Positions 31,561-41,414 of a DNA stretch of 64,000 nt are shown here, one piece after another. The stretch's first letter is position 1. Each line of letters begins with the position of its first letter. The position numbers and the translations under genes are program-made. Source of the stretch: Acanthosepion esculentum. Taxonomy: Eukaryota > Mollusca > Cephalopoda > Sepiida > Sepiidae. A model generated the notes under the pieces. The model had not been told where the DNA came from, did not search any database, and was given only the letters and a program-made list of their open reading frames with translations. Where the stretch lies: positions 12,488,035-12,552,034 of the forward strand of contig OZ038496.1 of the NCBI GenBank assembly GCA_964036315.1, read 5' to 3'.

Positions 31561-31624
31561 AAGAAAGACATCACAAAAAGCGGAAGACACAAGAAGATAA
31601 GTAGAGGTAGATTGTTCTAGTTCC

Positions 31625-31795
31625 ACGCTCCATGCCTCTTCCAGATATCTTAGTTAATTTCCTTTAACTCAACTGTCCAGGTTTGGTTCACCACTGCTGC
31701 GGCCTGGCATTGAACTCACAACTCTGTGTGTCTAGTCACTGGATCTAACCAACGTCTTTATCAACGGGGCTATGTGTCCTTGAGACACAATAAAC
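31625..31795 (-). mobile_element. Possible tRNA-derived SINE, family I
   Basis: The minus strand has TAGCCCCGTTGATAAAGACG and a B-box-like GAGTTCAATGCC with tRNA-like spacing, followed by a ~90-base body. Only this copy is seen in the window. Confidence 0.45.
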
Positions 31796-31829
31796 TTGGA
31801 CGAAATAAAGGGTTCGCTTCGTAATTTCA

Positions 31830-31935
31830 ATCACCTGAAGAAGGTCGGAGCGTTCAACCACCGTAACACTGTGAATATGGCAATAAAATGAGGTCAACAG
31901 TCCTAAGAATGTAAGTAATCATAAAAACTCATCTC
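31830..31935 (+). mobile_element. Penelope-type terminal repeat
   Basis: CACCTGAAGAAGGTCGGAGC, GTGAATATGGCAATAAAATG, ACAGTCC and CTCATCTCAGAGATATAGAC follow the block order of the 49810-50535 satellite. Confidence 0.65.
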
Positions 31936-31985
31936 AGAGATATAGACAGAAATCCAAACTTTTGTGGCTTTTTCTTTCTTTCAAA

Positions 31986-32051
31986 TATATATATATATGT
32001 ATATATATCTATATATATGTATGTATGTATATATATGTATATATATATATG

Positions 32052-32088
<37 letters not shown>

Positions 32089-32106
32089 GTATGTATATAT
32101 ATATGC

Positions 32107-32137
<31 letters not shown>

Positions 32138-32138
32138 T
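31986..32138. repeat. Mixed TA/TATG/TATC microsatellite
   Basis: TA interspersed with ATGT units over about 150 bases. Confidence 0.93.
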
Positions 32139-32790
32139 CTGTGCGTATATTTGTTACATGCACCAACTAGTAAATATTTATGTACACCGTAGCATATCAG
32201 TTTGTTGATGTGAGATGATTTGGATATGCAACTCACAATATCTTTAAAATAAATTTGCATAAATAAACCTCCTCGCTAATATCTTCATTTCACACCAGGT
32301 GGAGCTGTTTGGTTTCTCATGGGAGGAGGAAAAATTATTAATCTTCAAAACACGACCAGAAGAAAGAATAAAAACAACAAATTGATAAAAAAAATTTTTT
32401 AAAATAAAAATAATGCCGAGAAGGATTAAAAAAACTAACCTCAGAGATATGTAAATTTGCAGACATATGGTCTTTTAGAGTGTCAGACATTGGTTCTTGC
32501 CTGAAGCCTTTATGCGTCGTGAAGCAAGTTAACCATTATGTAAATAAAGTTTGGTGTATTATAAAGTTTATAGGTCGAAATTTGATAATAAACTTTTGGT
32601 AACTTGCATGAATATGGTTATATCCCTTTTTGTATCATTTTAAAGTTTTTTTATTATCTTAAGAGAATATGATATCGATACAAAACAAACGCACAGAGCA
32701 CACACACACTCTTCGTAAGAATTGGGCGCCATGACGACTGGTAGGGCGTTTATACAACATGTATGATGCGTTCAAAAAATTACCTTTCTC
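32139..32790. other. Unassigned sequence
   Basis: No gene recognised. GCCTGAAGCCTTTATGCGTC near 32499 faintly resembles the Penelope-type motif. Confidence 0.35.
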
Positions 32791-32794
32791 TGTG

Positions 32795-32924
32795 CGCCGA
32801 TAGCCTAGGAGTAAATGTTTCTGATTGATGTCAAATCGGTCGAGTTTCGATTCCGGCTTGAAGCAAACGGATATCTAGCCCCACTCACGAGCTGTGATAC
32901 AGCGAAACAGGCTGCGTATGGATG

Positions 32925-32925
<1 letters not shown>
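32795..32925 (+). mobile_element. tRNA-derived SINE, family G, copy 1
   Basis: Shares the head (GCCGATAGCCTAGGAGTAAA, GTCGAGTTTCGATTCCGGCT) and the tail CGAGCTGTGATACAGCGAAA with 53518-53655. Confidence 0.75.

Positions 32926-32928
<3 letters not shown>

Positions 32929-32978
<50 letters not shown>
32929..32978. repeat. (TA)n, left of MITE
   Basis: Pure TA run interrupted at its right by the MITE; TA resumes at 33355-33402. Confidence 0.95.
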
Positions 32979-32982
<4 letters not shown>

Positions 32983-33351
32983 GTCCATAAAGTTCGTGTG
33001 CTCTTTAAAAAATGTATAACTTTATTTGTATTTGCGATAGAAATAATCTGTAAAAAATGTTATAAGTTTTAATGTACCTAGTTTTAAGTATAGCTAAAAT
33101 AACTAATGTGATTTCAGGCATTACTGTAAATCAGTTGGCAAATGTTTTCCGGGAACCGCAAAATCGTATTACCCTTTGTATTGCTAATGATGGAAGACAT
33201 GTGGAAACTTAAATAAAATTTCAATAAAACCTTAAAAAATATAGATTTACTTCTTTCTAATACTTTTTACAAATTATTTCTATCGCAAATACAAATAAAG
33301 TTATAAATTTACCGTAAATTTTTTAATGTCCACACGAACTTTTTAGACACC

Positions 33352-33354
<3 letters not shown>
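32979..33354. mobile_element. mariner-type MITE inserted in (TA)n
   Basis: Terminal inverted repeats of about 85 bases: GGGTGTCCATAAAGTTCGTG on the left, and CGAACTTTTTAGACACCCTG on the right. Inside them ACTTTATTTGTATTTGCGAT and ATCGCAAATACAAATAAAGT are exact inverses. TA flanks both ends. There is no coding capacity in 376 bases, so it is a miniature element moved in trans. Confidence 0.9.

Positions 33355-33402
<48 letters not shown>
33355..33402. repeat. (TA)n, right of MITE
   Basis: Continuation of the TA tract split by the MITE. Confidence 0.95.
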
Positions 33403-33404
<2 letters not shown>

Positions 33405-33409
<5 letters not shown>

Positions 33410-33800
33410 AACAACATTGAAGTCAACACTCTGAGGCGACAGGCTGTTTCATGCTAGACGCAATCGTCAGGCCGCCTAACGTTTACGTTCGGTGGGACAT
33501 TCCAGTCACCTGAAGAAGGCCAGTGCGTACAACGGCCTAAACGTTGCGAATATGGCGATAAAGATGAAGATAACAGTCCGAATAATGTAAGTAAGTTTTG
33601 CATTATTTTGTAGTTACTTGCTTTATTCTGTATATTTCGCTAGACGAGTTTCGCGTCTTTTGTCCTTTGCGTGTAGACATCCAGTATCTGAATCCATTTT
33701 GAACTGGCCGAAAAATGTTCTTCAGGCCGCCAGACGATTGGGTGCAGCATGAAACAGCCTGTCGCCTCTGAGTGTTGACTTCAGTGTTCACGTTTATATT
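33405..33800. mobile_element. Penelope-type element bounded by ~70-bp inverted repeats
   Basis: GAAGTCAACACTCTGAGGCG with GACAGGCTGTTTCATGCT at left is inverted at 33735-33790. Inside, CACCTGAAGAAGGCCAGTGC, a loop and GGCCTAAACGTTGCG give a GGCC/GGCC stem between CTGAAGA and AAAC. The usual ACAGTCCGAATAATGTAA block follows. A second GCGAAACTCGTC box lies on the minus strand near 33645. Confidence 0.75.
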
Positions 33801-33877
33801 TATATTTACATACGCTCTATCTCTGATATTGAGCACATTATCGCATAAATATAGCACACCTTAAAACTATATTTCTT

Positions 33878-33882
<5 letters not shown>

Positions 33883-33912
<30 letters not shown>
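33883..33912. repeat. (TA)n microsatellite
   Basis: Short TA run. Confidence 0.95.
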
Positions 33913-33915
<3 letters not shown>

Positions 33916-34085
33916 CATTGAGTCTGAAAGAACCCTCAACAGAATGCAGAAAGCACTGAACGGCCATTTTGTCCTATATATGGGACTCATGAGCAGTGCG
34001 CATCCACTACCGAGAATTGAAACCCTGACAGTTAAGTTATCAAGCAAGCGTCATGCCAGCTGCGCCAACGGGCCTCGGTGACGAA
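33913..34085 (-). mobile_element. tRNA-derived SINE, family H
   Basis: The minus strand has CGTTGGCGCAGCTGGCATGA (A-box region) and GGGTTTCAATTCTCGG (B-box region), 41 bases apart, followed by a body with CCATATATAGGACAAAATGG. The tRNA-like head is well preserved, but mismatches and the SINE body argue against a functional tRNA. Confidence 0.65.
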
Positions 34086-34139
34086 GAGGTAGCAAATCAG
34101 ACTCAATATAGCGCCGCTCGCTCACATATTCTGTGGTGA

Positions 34140-34320
34140 ATTACTTAATTATAATTATCAAATCCTTCTAACAATTTCTATCATGTGTATATCATCGCTT
34201 GATCCGGCTTCTAATGCTTCAATTTGAGCGGCTTCGTGATAGTAGTCGTAGCTCCTGGGGGCACAGTCCTATGGTTACAGAGAATTTCAGTTGAGTTCCA
34301 CCACGGAATATGTGAGCGAT
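34140..34320. repeat. Dispersed repeat, second copy of 4835-4968
   Basis: Shares AATTACTTAATTATAATTAT, GAGCGGCTTCGTGATAGTAG and TTGAGTTCCACCACGGAATA with 4835-4968. Confidence 0.75.
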
Positions 34321-35040
34321 AAAAAGATATACAAACGATAAATTATTGAATGAAGTGCACAGTGTAAAAAAGAAAATGTCTTTGAAAGATTTCATTCTTT
34401 CAAATACGAAAGAATGTAAGAAGGGGAAAAGTAGGAAGTATATCTAAGACTTGCTGAAGGAAAGAAATATGAAAACACAGTGCGGTAAATATAAACTCAT
34501 CGTTTTAAGCTGTCACTTGAGTGTTGCTAGAGAACTTGGGCAGGTGGCAATAGTGTCTTCTTTTAGTTAAGATCTTGCCATTTATACCTCAGTTACCATC
34601 ATGGTTTCGACTGATGTACACCATGCATTTACTGTTGAAACGAATTTTAAGACAGTGATCTTTTCGCGCTCATTTCATGTTAGATCAGAAAATCGATACT
34701 GCTATGGATTGAAAATTTCAGGGTCATAGGTTCAGTGCTTAAAAGAATCTGGAACACCTCGAAGTGCTCGACTTCCGGTTCATGCGAAAATTTTAGTAAT
34801 CGTCTACAGTGTATGGTGAATAGAAGCCACGATTTAGAGAGTGTCATTTCAAAAACGAAAGGAAAACAAACTCGAGCATAGTAAAATAGTTTTTGCAATG
34901 ACCGTTCCAGTTGGTCTTTTTGTCAACCATTAAAATGGAGGAGGTTTTTCTGCCCGACCATCAATAAAGGTTCCTTGATGGAATGAAAGAATGAAACGAA
35001 ACAAAAAAATGAAAGAAACAAGATATGATTTTATCTGCAA
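34321..35040. other. Unassigned sequence
   Basis: No gene recognised. Confidence 0.4.
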
Positions 35041-36630
35041 ATGTGGGAAGGCGAGAAATGCGAAGAGAAAGAAAGAAAAAGAAAACGGAACAGAAAGAAA
35101 CAGAGAAATGCGAGCAGAAAGAAGGAAAAAGAAAGCACGAAAATGAAAGAAAGAGAGAAATGCAAACAGAAAGAAAGAAAAAGAAAGAAATGCGAAGAGA
35201 AAGAACGAAAAGAAAGAAAAAGAAAGAGAAGTATGCGAACGGAAAGAAGGGAAAAGAAAGAACGAAAAATAAAGAAAGAGAGGAATGCAAACAGAAAGAA
35301 AAATAAAGAAAGAGAGAAATGCAAACAGAAAGAAAAAGAAAGAAAGAGAAATGCGAACAGAAAGAAAGAAAAAGAAAGAAAATGAAAGAAAAAGAGAAAT
35401 ACGAACAGAAAGAAAGAAAGAAAGAAAGAAAAAGACAGAAAGAGATAAATGCGAACAGAAAGAACGAAAGAAAAAGAAAGGAAAAGAGAAATGCGAACAG
35501 AAAGGAAGAAAGAAAAAGAAAGAAACGCGAACAAAAAGAAAGAAAGAAAAAGAAAGAGGGAAATGTGAACAGAAAGAAAAATAAAGAAAGAGAGAAATGC
35601 CAAGAGAAAGAAAAAGAAAGAAAGAGAGAAATGCGAACAGAAAGAAAGAAGGAAAAAGAAAGAAAGAAACGCGGATAGAAAGAAAAAGAAAGAATGAGAG
35701 AAATGCGAACAGAAAGAAAGAAGGAAAAAGAAAGAAAGAAACGCGGATAGAAAGAAAAAGAAAGAATGAGAGAAATGCGAACAGAAAGAAAGAAGGAAAA
35801 AGAAAGAAAGAAACGCGGATAGAAAGAAAAAGAAAGAATGAGAGAAATGCGAACAGAAAGTAAAATAAAGTGAGAAATGCAAAAAGAAAGAAAGAAAAAG
35901 AGAAATGCGAACCGAAAGAAAGAACGAAAAAGAAGGAAAGAGAGAAATGCGAACAGAATGAAAGATAGAAAAAGGAAGAAAGAGAGAAATGCGAACAGAA
36001 AGAAAGAAAAAAGGAAAGAAAGACAGAAATGCGAACAGAAAGAAAAAGAAAGAGAGAATGCAAAAAGAAAGAAAAACAAACAAAGAGATAAATGTCAACA
36101 GAAAGAAAGAAAGAAAAAGAAAGAAAGAGAGAAATGCAAACAGAAAGAAAGAACAAAAAAGAAAGAAAGAGATGCGAACAGAAAGAAAGAAGCAAAAAGA
36201 AAGAGAGAAATGCCAGCAGAAAGAAAGTAAAAAAAGAAAGAGAGAAATGCAAACAGAAAGATAGAACGAAAAAGAAAGAAAGAGAGAAATGCGAACAGAA
36301 AGAAAAAAAGAAAGAATGAATGAATTGCAAACAGAAAGAAAAACGAAAGAGAAAGAAAGAGAGAAATGCAAACAGAAAGAAAAAGAAAGAGAGAAATGCA
36401 AACATAAAGAAAGAAAGAAAAAGAAAGAAAGAGAGAATTGCAAAGAGAAGAAAGAAAGAAAAAGAAAGAAAGAAAAAGAAAGAAAGAGAGAAATGCGAAC
36501 AGAAAGAAGGAAAGAAAAAGAAAGAGGGAAATGCGAACATAAAGAAAGAAAGAAAGAAAGAAAGATCGAATTGCAAAGAGAGAAATGCGAACAGAAATAA
36601 AGAAAAAGAAAGAAATAGGGAAATGCAAAC

Positions 36631-36664
<34 letters not shown>

Positions 36665-36840
36665 TGAGAATTGCAAAGAGAAAGAAAGAACGGAAACGAA
36701 AGAAAGAGAGGAATGTGAACAGAAAGAAAGAAAGAAAAAGACAGAAAGAAAATACAGAAAGAGAGCCATTCGAACGGAAAGAAAAATCAAACATGCAAAA
36801 TGGGAAATGGAGGAAAGCAGAAAGTAAAAACTCGAAATTA
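35041..36840. repeat. Purine-only minisatellite block, GAAA-rich
   Basis: About 1.8 kb of the plus strand is almost entirely A and G, broken at intervals by a short phrase of the type ATGCGAACAG. Units vary from about 36 to 72 bases around GAGAAATGCGAACAGAAAG. The very long minus-strand frames here (up to 587 codons of F, S, L) exist only because pyrimidine-rich codons rarely make stops. Confidence 0.95.
35631..35846. repeat. 72-bp higher-order repeat, three near-identical copies
   Basis: ATGCGAACAG starts units at 35631, 35703 and 35775, and the next at 35847. Each unit also contains ACGCGGATAG. Their identity suggests recent unequal exchange. Confidence 0.9.
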
Positions 36841-36896
36841 AGAGAAATAAATTTTAAAAAAAGAGTGAAAAACGAACGGTTAAATCATCACAGGCT

Positions 36897-36899
36897 CGG

Positions 36900-36950
<51 letters not shown>

Positions 36951-37310
36951 AACTCTAAAAAAAGAAAGACAAACAAAAAAGAGAAAAAAGAAAATCTAAA
37001 AAAAGAAAGAAAGACAAACAAAAAAGAGAAAAAAGAAAATCTAAAAAAAGAAAGAAAGGCAAACAAAAAAGAGAAAAAATGTAGAAAAAGAAAAAAAGAC
37101 AAACAAAAAAGAGAAAGAAGAAAATGTAAAAAAGAAAGAAAGACAAACAAAAAAGAGAAAAAATGTAAAAAACGAAAGAAAGACAAACAAAAAAGAGAAA
37201 AAAGAAAATGTAAAAAAAGAAAGAAAGACAAACAAAAAAGAGAAAAAAGAAAATCTAAAAAAAGAAAGAAAGACAGAGAGAAAGAAAGAAAGAAAAAAGT
37301 AGATCATTTG
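36897..37310. repeat. Second purine-rich minisatellite
   Basis: A (GAAA)n run passes into about seven units of ~45-57 bases built on AAAGACAAACAAAAAAGAG and AAAATCTAAAAAAAG. Confidence 0.9.
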
Positions 37311-37379
37311 AAATGGATAAATAAAATTTAAATAAAAGAAGGAAAAAACACGATATATATAAAACTAAAGAACAGATTC

Positions 37380-37604
37380 TTTTCCCGCATTTCCCACGCT
37401 TGGAACTGCCTTTCGTTTACTTTCTTCTCTGATTAATACAATCTTCAAATATTTAAATGCAACCTCAATCGCCATTGTCTATCTTCTTGAATTCAGTTCA
37501 TCTTTTGTCTTCCCTCAAATCTCCATTCCTTAATCTTTTTATCACTTTCACTCTCTGTAACCCCTTGCATACTATGACATTCCCGCCTTGCTTCGGTTGA
37601 AATG

Positions 37605-37605
<1 letters not shown>
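37380..37605 (+). mobile_element. LINE 3' end (HLQLP family), truncated
   Basis: ATACAATCTTCAAATATTTA, the AATCGCCATTGTCTATCTTC region and TGTAACCCCTTGCATACTAT follow the order of the 42358-43207 copy. It ends at a TA tract without a clear A tail. Confidence 0.75.

Positions 37606-37607
<2 letters not shown>

Positions 37608-37660
<53 letters not shown>
37608..37660. repeat. (TA)n microsatellite
   Basis: Pure TA run. Confidence 0.96.
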
Positions 37661-37662
<2 letters not shown>

Positions 37663-38329
37663 GCTCCTTGAACGAAAGGAAGAATAAGAAAGAATAAAAA
37701 TGAATGAAGAAAGAAAGAAAAAAGTGGCCGAACGAATGAAAAGAGAATAAAAGAAGACAACCCGACTGAAGGCTAAATCAAATTGTTGAACAGAAAGAAT
37801 TGCAAGAACGAAATTACTCTGACATGCATTTACACTCCGTTAGGAAGAATCCCCTCGCCACCCACTTGTAAAAGCTGAATGAAAGGAAGAAAATTGGGCT
37901 CCGTCAATAGGCGGCGCTTCCATCAGTGTCATGCCATCACTCGACCCGTCGAAATGCACTTGATCTGTCCATCAAATTGTTTCGAGATGTTCACTTTCGC
38001 ATTTGCACGTCCGGTGAAATCTGGTTCCCCGGTCCCGTTCTTTTAATAGTACTACCTATGACGGAATACCGGCAGTTCGAATGGCGCATGAAACAGCCAG
38101 CCACAACTAATGTCCGTGTTAGCAAGACTTTACCCACACACCCTACTCACACGCTGGAATCCAGATAAGCCACTCTGAGTGACCACCCAGCGAAAGGAAC
38201 TGCTGCTGTCTTTAATCATCGTCTTCCTTCTCCCCGTCGGTAATGTCTTTTTCTTTTCAAATCTTATACATTTTTACTATTTTTCTCGTTTGTCATCTTC
38301 TTTGCATACTTGTCGTCTTTATCATGTCC
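37661..38329. other. Unassigned sequence
   Basis: The 80-codon frame at 37926-38168 has slightly higher GC than its surroundings but no recognisable domain. Confidence 0.35.
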
Positions 38330-38646
38330 TATGTTTCTTTTTTTCTTTTCTTTCTTTCTTCCTTTCACTGCTCAAATGCTTACAGTCTTTCTTTCTTTCA
38401 CTATTCAAGCGTTTACAATCTTTCTTTCTTTCTTTCACTACTCAAGCGTTTACAATCTTTCTTCCTTTCACTACTCAAATGCTTACATTCTTTCTTTCTT
38501 TCACTACTCAAATGCTTACATTCTTTCTTTCTTTCAATATTTTCTCTGTCGTTCGTTTCTTTCTTTCTTTCTTTCTTTCTTTCAGTACTCCAGTGCTTAT
38601 GATTTTTCCTTTGCCCTTTCTATTTCTTTCTTGCTGTTTTCTTTTT

Positions 38647-38714
<68 letters not shown>

Positions 38715-39280
38715 TATTCCAGTGCTTGCAATCTATCCTTTGACCTTTCTTTCTTGCTGCTTTCTTTCTTGCTGCTTTCTTTCTTTCTTTCTTTTTTCTT
38801 TCTTTCTTTCTTTCTTTCTTTATTTCAATGTTGAAAACCTTTTCTTTATCTCTTTCATTATTTCTTTCTCTTCTTGCTCTCTTTTACTTCTCTATTTTCC
38901 CTTGTTAATTCCTTTAATTCCCCTTTACTTCTTTCTTTCATTCACTTCTACGTCTTTTCCTCTTTCTATTCTCTATCTTGGATCACTTTTCCATACATTC
39001 ACCTCATTTGACGCCTGTATTTTTTCTTATACATCTTTTCCATCACATTTTGTATTTCTTTTCCTCTTCTTTTCCTATCTATGCCGCCATATTATTTTTC
39101 CATCTCTTTGTTTTTCCTTCTTTTTTGCCTTTTTTCTTATATTTCACTTCATTCATTCGGTTTTTCTCGCCCCACTACCACCACATTTCCGATTTATTTT
39201 AGGATTTTCTCTTCTTTTACTTTCTTCTCTCTTTCAATTTCCCATCTTCTTTATCTTCATATCTTTCTTCGTAAAGTCTC
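38330..39280. repeat. Pyrimidine-only block, CTTT-rich
   Basis: Plus-strand C/T sequence with long (CTTT)n runs (38640-38712). At 38370-38540 there are about five units with CACTACTCAAATGCTTACAT. It is purine-rich on the minus strand, opposite in sense to 35041-37310. The 388-codon frame across it is a composition artefact. Confidence 0.93.
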
Positions 39281-39423
39281 CCTTTGCTTCTTGTCATATA
39301 ATAAGATTTGCTTTCACGCACAGAGAAGCGAACACAACTTCGTAAATGAGTAGCAATTTCAAAACTTTCTTCCTCGGTTAAAACGCGTTGTTAACATTCA
39401 CAGCATTTTTTTTTTTACTTTGA

Positions 39424-39447
39424 TTGCCTACACCAGGATGTAGGCAA
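39424..39447. repeat. Hairpin TTGCCTACA/TGTAGGCAA
   Basis: A perfect 9-base inverted repeat with a 6-base loop. Confidence 0.8.
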
Positions 39448-39495
39448 TTTTGACTCTGCAAAGATTCCATTTAGTTATAATTTGTGAATTACTAT

Positions 39496-39590
39496 TACGC
39501 ATCCTTTCGAAAGGATAGTGTAGGGAGTGGTTTCCCGTTCCCTACGCATCCTTTCAAAAGGATAGTGTAGGGAGTGGTTTCCCGTTCCCC
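39496..39590. repeat. 47-bp tandem duplication
   Basis: Two copies of a unit beginning TACGCATCCTTTC and ending TTTCCCGTTCCC, differing at one base. Each contains the small palindrome ATCCTTTCGAAAGGAT (one base altered in the second copy). Confidence 0.93.
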
Positions 39591-39819
39591 TTTTCACAAT
39601 TCCAATACGGAGTTTTGATTCTCTTAGACCGGTAACGATCAAAGTCTACTCTGCTAATTAGACCCCAACCTAGAGTAAAAGAGATGGGTTCATATCGTTC
39701 CAAAGGTCCTTTTTGAAAAGCTAACAAGATTAGTAAACTAACCAGGAACTGGCTGGTGACTCAACGATAAAAATCATTTACCTGTAGATCTTTTTGCAAT
39801 GATGCTGGTAATACCACAG

Positions 39820-39965
39820 GTATATATAATTGGATCTACTTTGTTCTTTATTTTCGTCAAAGACCTTCCCGGTGTCGTGCTCAGCAGATCTGCTCTTTTT
39901 GCAAATGTGACCACAAGGCAGGGTCTATTTCCACTCTCATCAGTCACCAATCAATAGAAAATTTT
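39820..39965 (+). pseudogene. LINE reverse-transcriptase fragment
   Basis: Reads GSTLFFIFVKDLPGVVLSRS, then ALFANVTT. The catalytic box usually read as FADDTT is here FANVTT, so activity is lost. It lies 5' of an endonuclease-derived fragment, opposite to the normal order, so the two fragments come from separate events. Confidence 0.6.
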
Positions 39966-39974
39966 CTGTTATCA

Positions 39975-40120
39975 ACGCACTGATTCGTTTTGTGATTTTC
40001 TTCACGATGTCCCTTCGAATGATATTTTTAATAATCCTGTTGAGAATTCTTCTTTTGAGATCTCTTCCTGGACGTAAGCCGACATCGATGCTTTGGAATG
40101 ACCCGTAAAATCAGTCTTTT
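39975..40120 (+). pseudogene. LINE endonuclease-RT linker fragment, left of mariner
   Basis: Reads FLHDVPSNDIFNNPVENSSF, then EISSWT. This matches the conserved segment between the endonuclease and reverse transcriptase of Jockey-like LINEs. The frame resumes beyond the mariner at 41415. Confidence 0.6.
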
Positions 40121-40122
40121 TA

Positions 40123-40154
40123 TTAGGTCATCCCATAAGTTCTGTCCGAATTTT
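40123..40154. repeat. mariner left terminal inverted repeat
   Basis: The outer end is presumably the transposase binding site. It pairs with 41381-41412. Confidence 0.93.
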
Positions 40155-40306
40155 AACTTTTTGTTAAAATGGACCAAATTTAAACAGTATTTTATAATAT
40201 CTAATGGAGCTGAACATTATTTTTATGTTTAGATTCATTTAAACTGATGAAATTTTATTTCAGAGAACAATAAAATTAAATTTTGTTTGATTAAAACAGT
40301 GCTAAC

Positions 40307-41335
40307 ATGGAAGTACCCAAGAATCATTTGAGGCACATAATGCTTTATGAGTTCAAGAAAGGGAACTCAGCAGTCGAAGCGGCTAGAAACATTCACTCAG
40401 TTTATGGAGAGGAATATGGGAATGAAAGAACTTGCAGAAGATGGTTTGCAAAATTCAGAGTTGGAGATTTCACCCTTGAAGTTGAAGATCGAACCGGACG
40501 TCCAGTTGAGTTTGATGAAAAGCTTCTTGAAGCAGCCCTTGAAGAAAATCCTGCTTTATCAGTTGATGAATTGGCAGTGGTTCTCAGTTCAAACCATACA
40601 ACTGTTCATCGTCATCTGCAACAACTTGGAAAAGTTCCTAAACTTGGAAAATGGGTGCTTCATGAATTGTCTGAAAACAACCTCAAATTCCGAGTTGACA
40701 TCTGCTCTTCTCTCCATTCTCGCCAACTTCTTTTACCTTTTTTGGATAGACTTGTGGCTGTCGACGAAAAATGGATCTTTTATCAAAATGTTAAGCGTCG
40801 TAGACAGTGGCTTGGTAAAGGGGAAGGACTCCAGCCACAGCCGCGAAGGGAACTTCATGGGCAAAAGGTTTTTCTTTCAATCTGGTGGGATTGCCAAGGA
40901 ACAATCCACTTTGAATTCTTACCACCTAATGCAACAATTAATGCTCAAATATACTGTCAGCAATTAGAGCGTTTGAACCAAACTTTGAGGGAAAAAAGAC
41001 ATGCTCTAGTGAATCGAAAACGGGTGATGTTTCATCAGGACAACGCGTGACCACACACAGCAAGAATCACGTCACAAAAGATCGAAGAACTTGGTTGGGA
41101 GAAAATTCCTCATCCAGTTTATTCTTCCGACCTTTCTCCTTCAGACTACTATTTGTTTCGTATCTTACAGAATCATTTGGAAGAAACAGCTTTTGTAACA
41201 CAGGAAGAGGTTAAAACTGACATTTGTGAGTTCTTCGAATCACAGCCAAAACAATTTTACAGTAATGGAATTAGTAAGCTTGTTAATAGATGGAAGGAAG
41301 TCATAGATAATCAGGGAAAATACATTGTTGATTGA
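40307..41335 (+). pseudogene. mariner transposase with one nonsense codon
   Basis: The frame runs from ATG 40307 to TGA 41333-41335 (342 codons, normal for mariner). One premature TGA at 41048-41050 (codon 248) breaks it. Visible parts: the N-terminal HTH region with RTGRPV at 62-67, a WVLHEL box at 116-121 (the family consensus has P at the third place), first catalytic Asp 153 in VDEKW, second Asp 245 in HQDN, and third Asp 280 in SPSDYY. The spacing between the last two is 34 residues (D34D). The stop falls where the family has Arg in the DNARPH-type block. CGA to TGA at a CpG explains it. A protein ending at 247 would lack the third Asp. Confidence 0.96.
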
Positions 41336-41380
41336 ATCTGTAATTAAATGTAACATTTGGTCACTTGTTCTCTTTTATTC

Positions 41381-41412
41381 AAAATTCGGACAGAACTTAT
41401 GGGATGACCTCA
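41381..41412. repeat. mariner right terminal inverted repeat
   Basis: Inverted match to 40123-40154. Confidence 0.93.
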
Positions 41413-41414
41413 TA

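Larger units (their letters stand above)
40123..41412 (+). mobile_element. mariner transposon, near-intact
   Basis: 1290 bases with matching ends: TTAGGTCATCCCATAAGTTC on the left and, inverted, TGAGGTCATCCCATAAGTTC on the right. The match extends about 31 bases with one mismatch. TA dinucleotides at 40121-40122 and 41413-41414 are the target duplication. Length, ends and gene fit a canonical mariner. It interrupts a LINE. A single stop codon in the transposase is the only obvious defect. Confidence 0.97.

Noticed and set aside
33990..34085. Possible functional tRNA gene (minus)
   Set aside because: A and B boxes are present, but the arms do not form a clean cloverleaf and a SINE body follows. 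Treated as a tRNA-derived SINE.
34930..36794. Minus-strand open frames of 548, 587 and 372 codons rich in F, S and L
   Set aside because: They lie on the pyrimidine strand of a purine-only minisatellite. All frames stay open there because stop codons need purines in places rarely filled. No domain is present.
38179..39345. 388-codon plus-strand frame
   Set aside because: Composition artefact of a CTTT-rich block with low-complexity FLSFFLS sequence.
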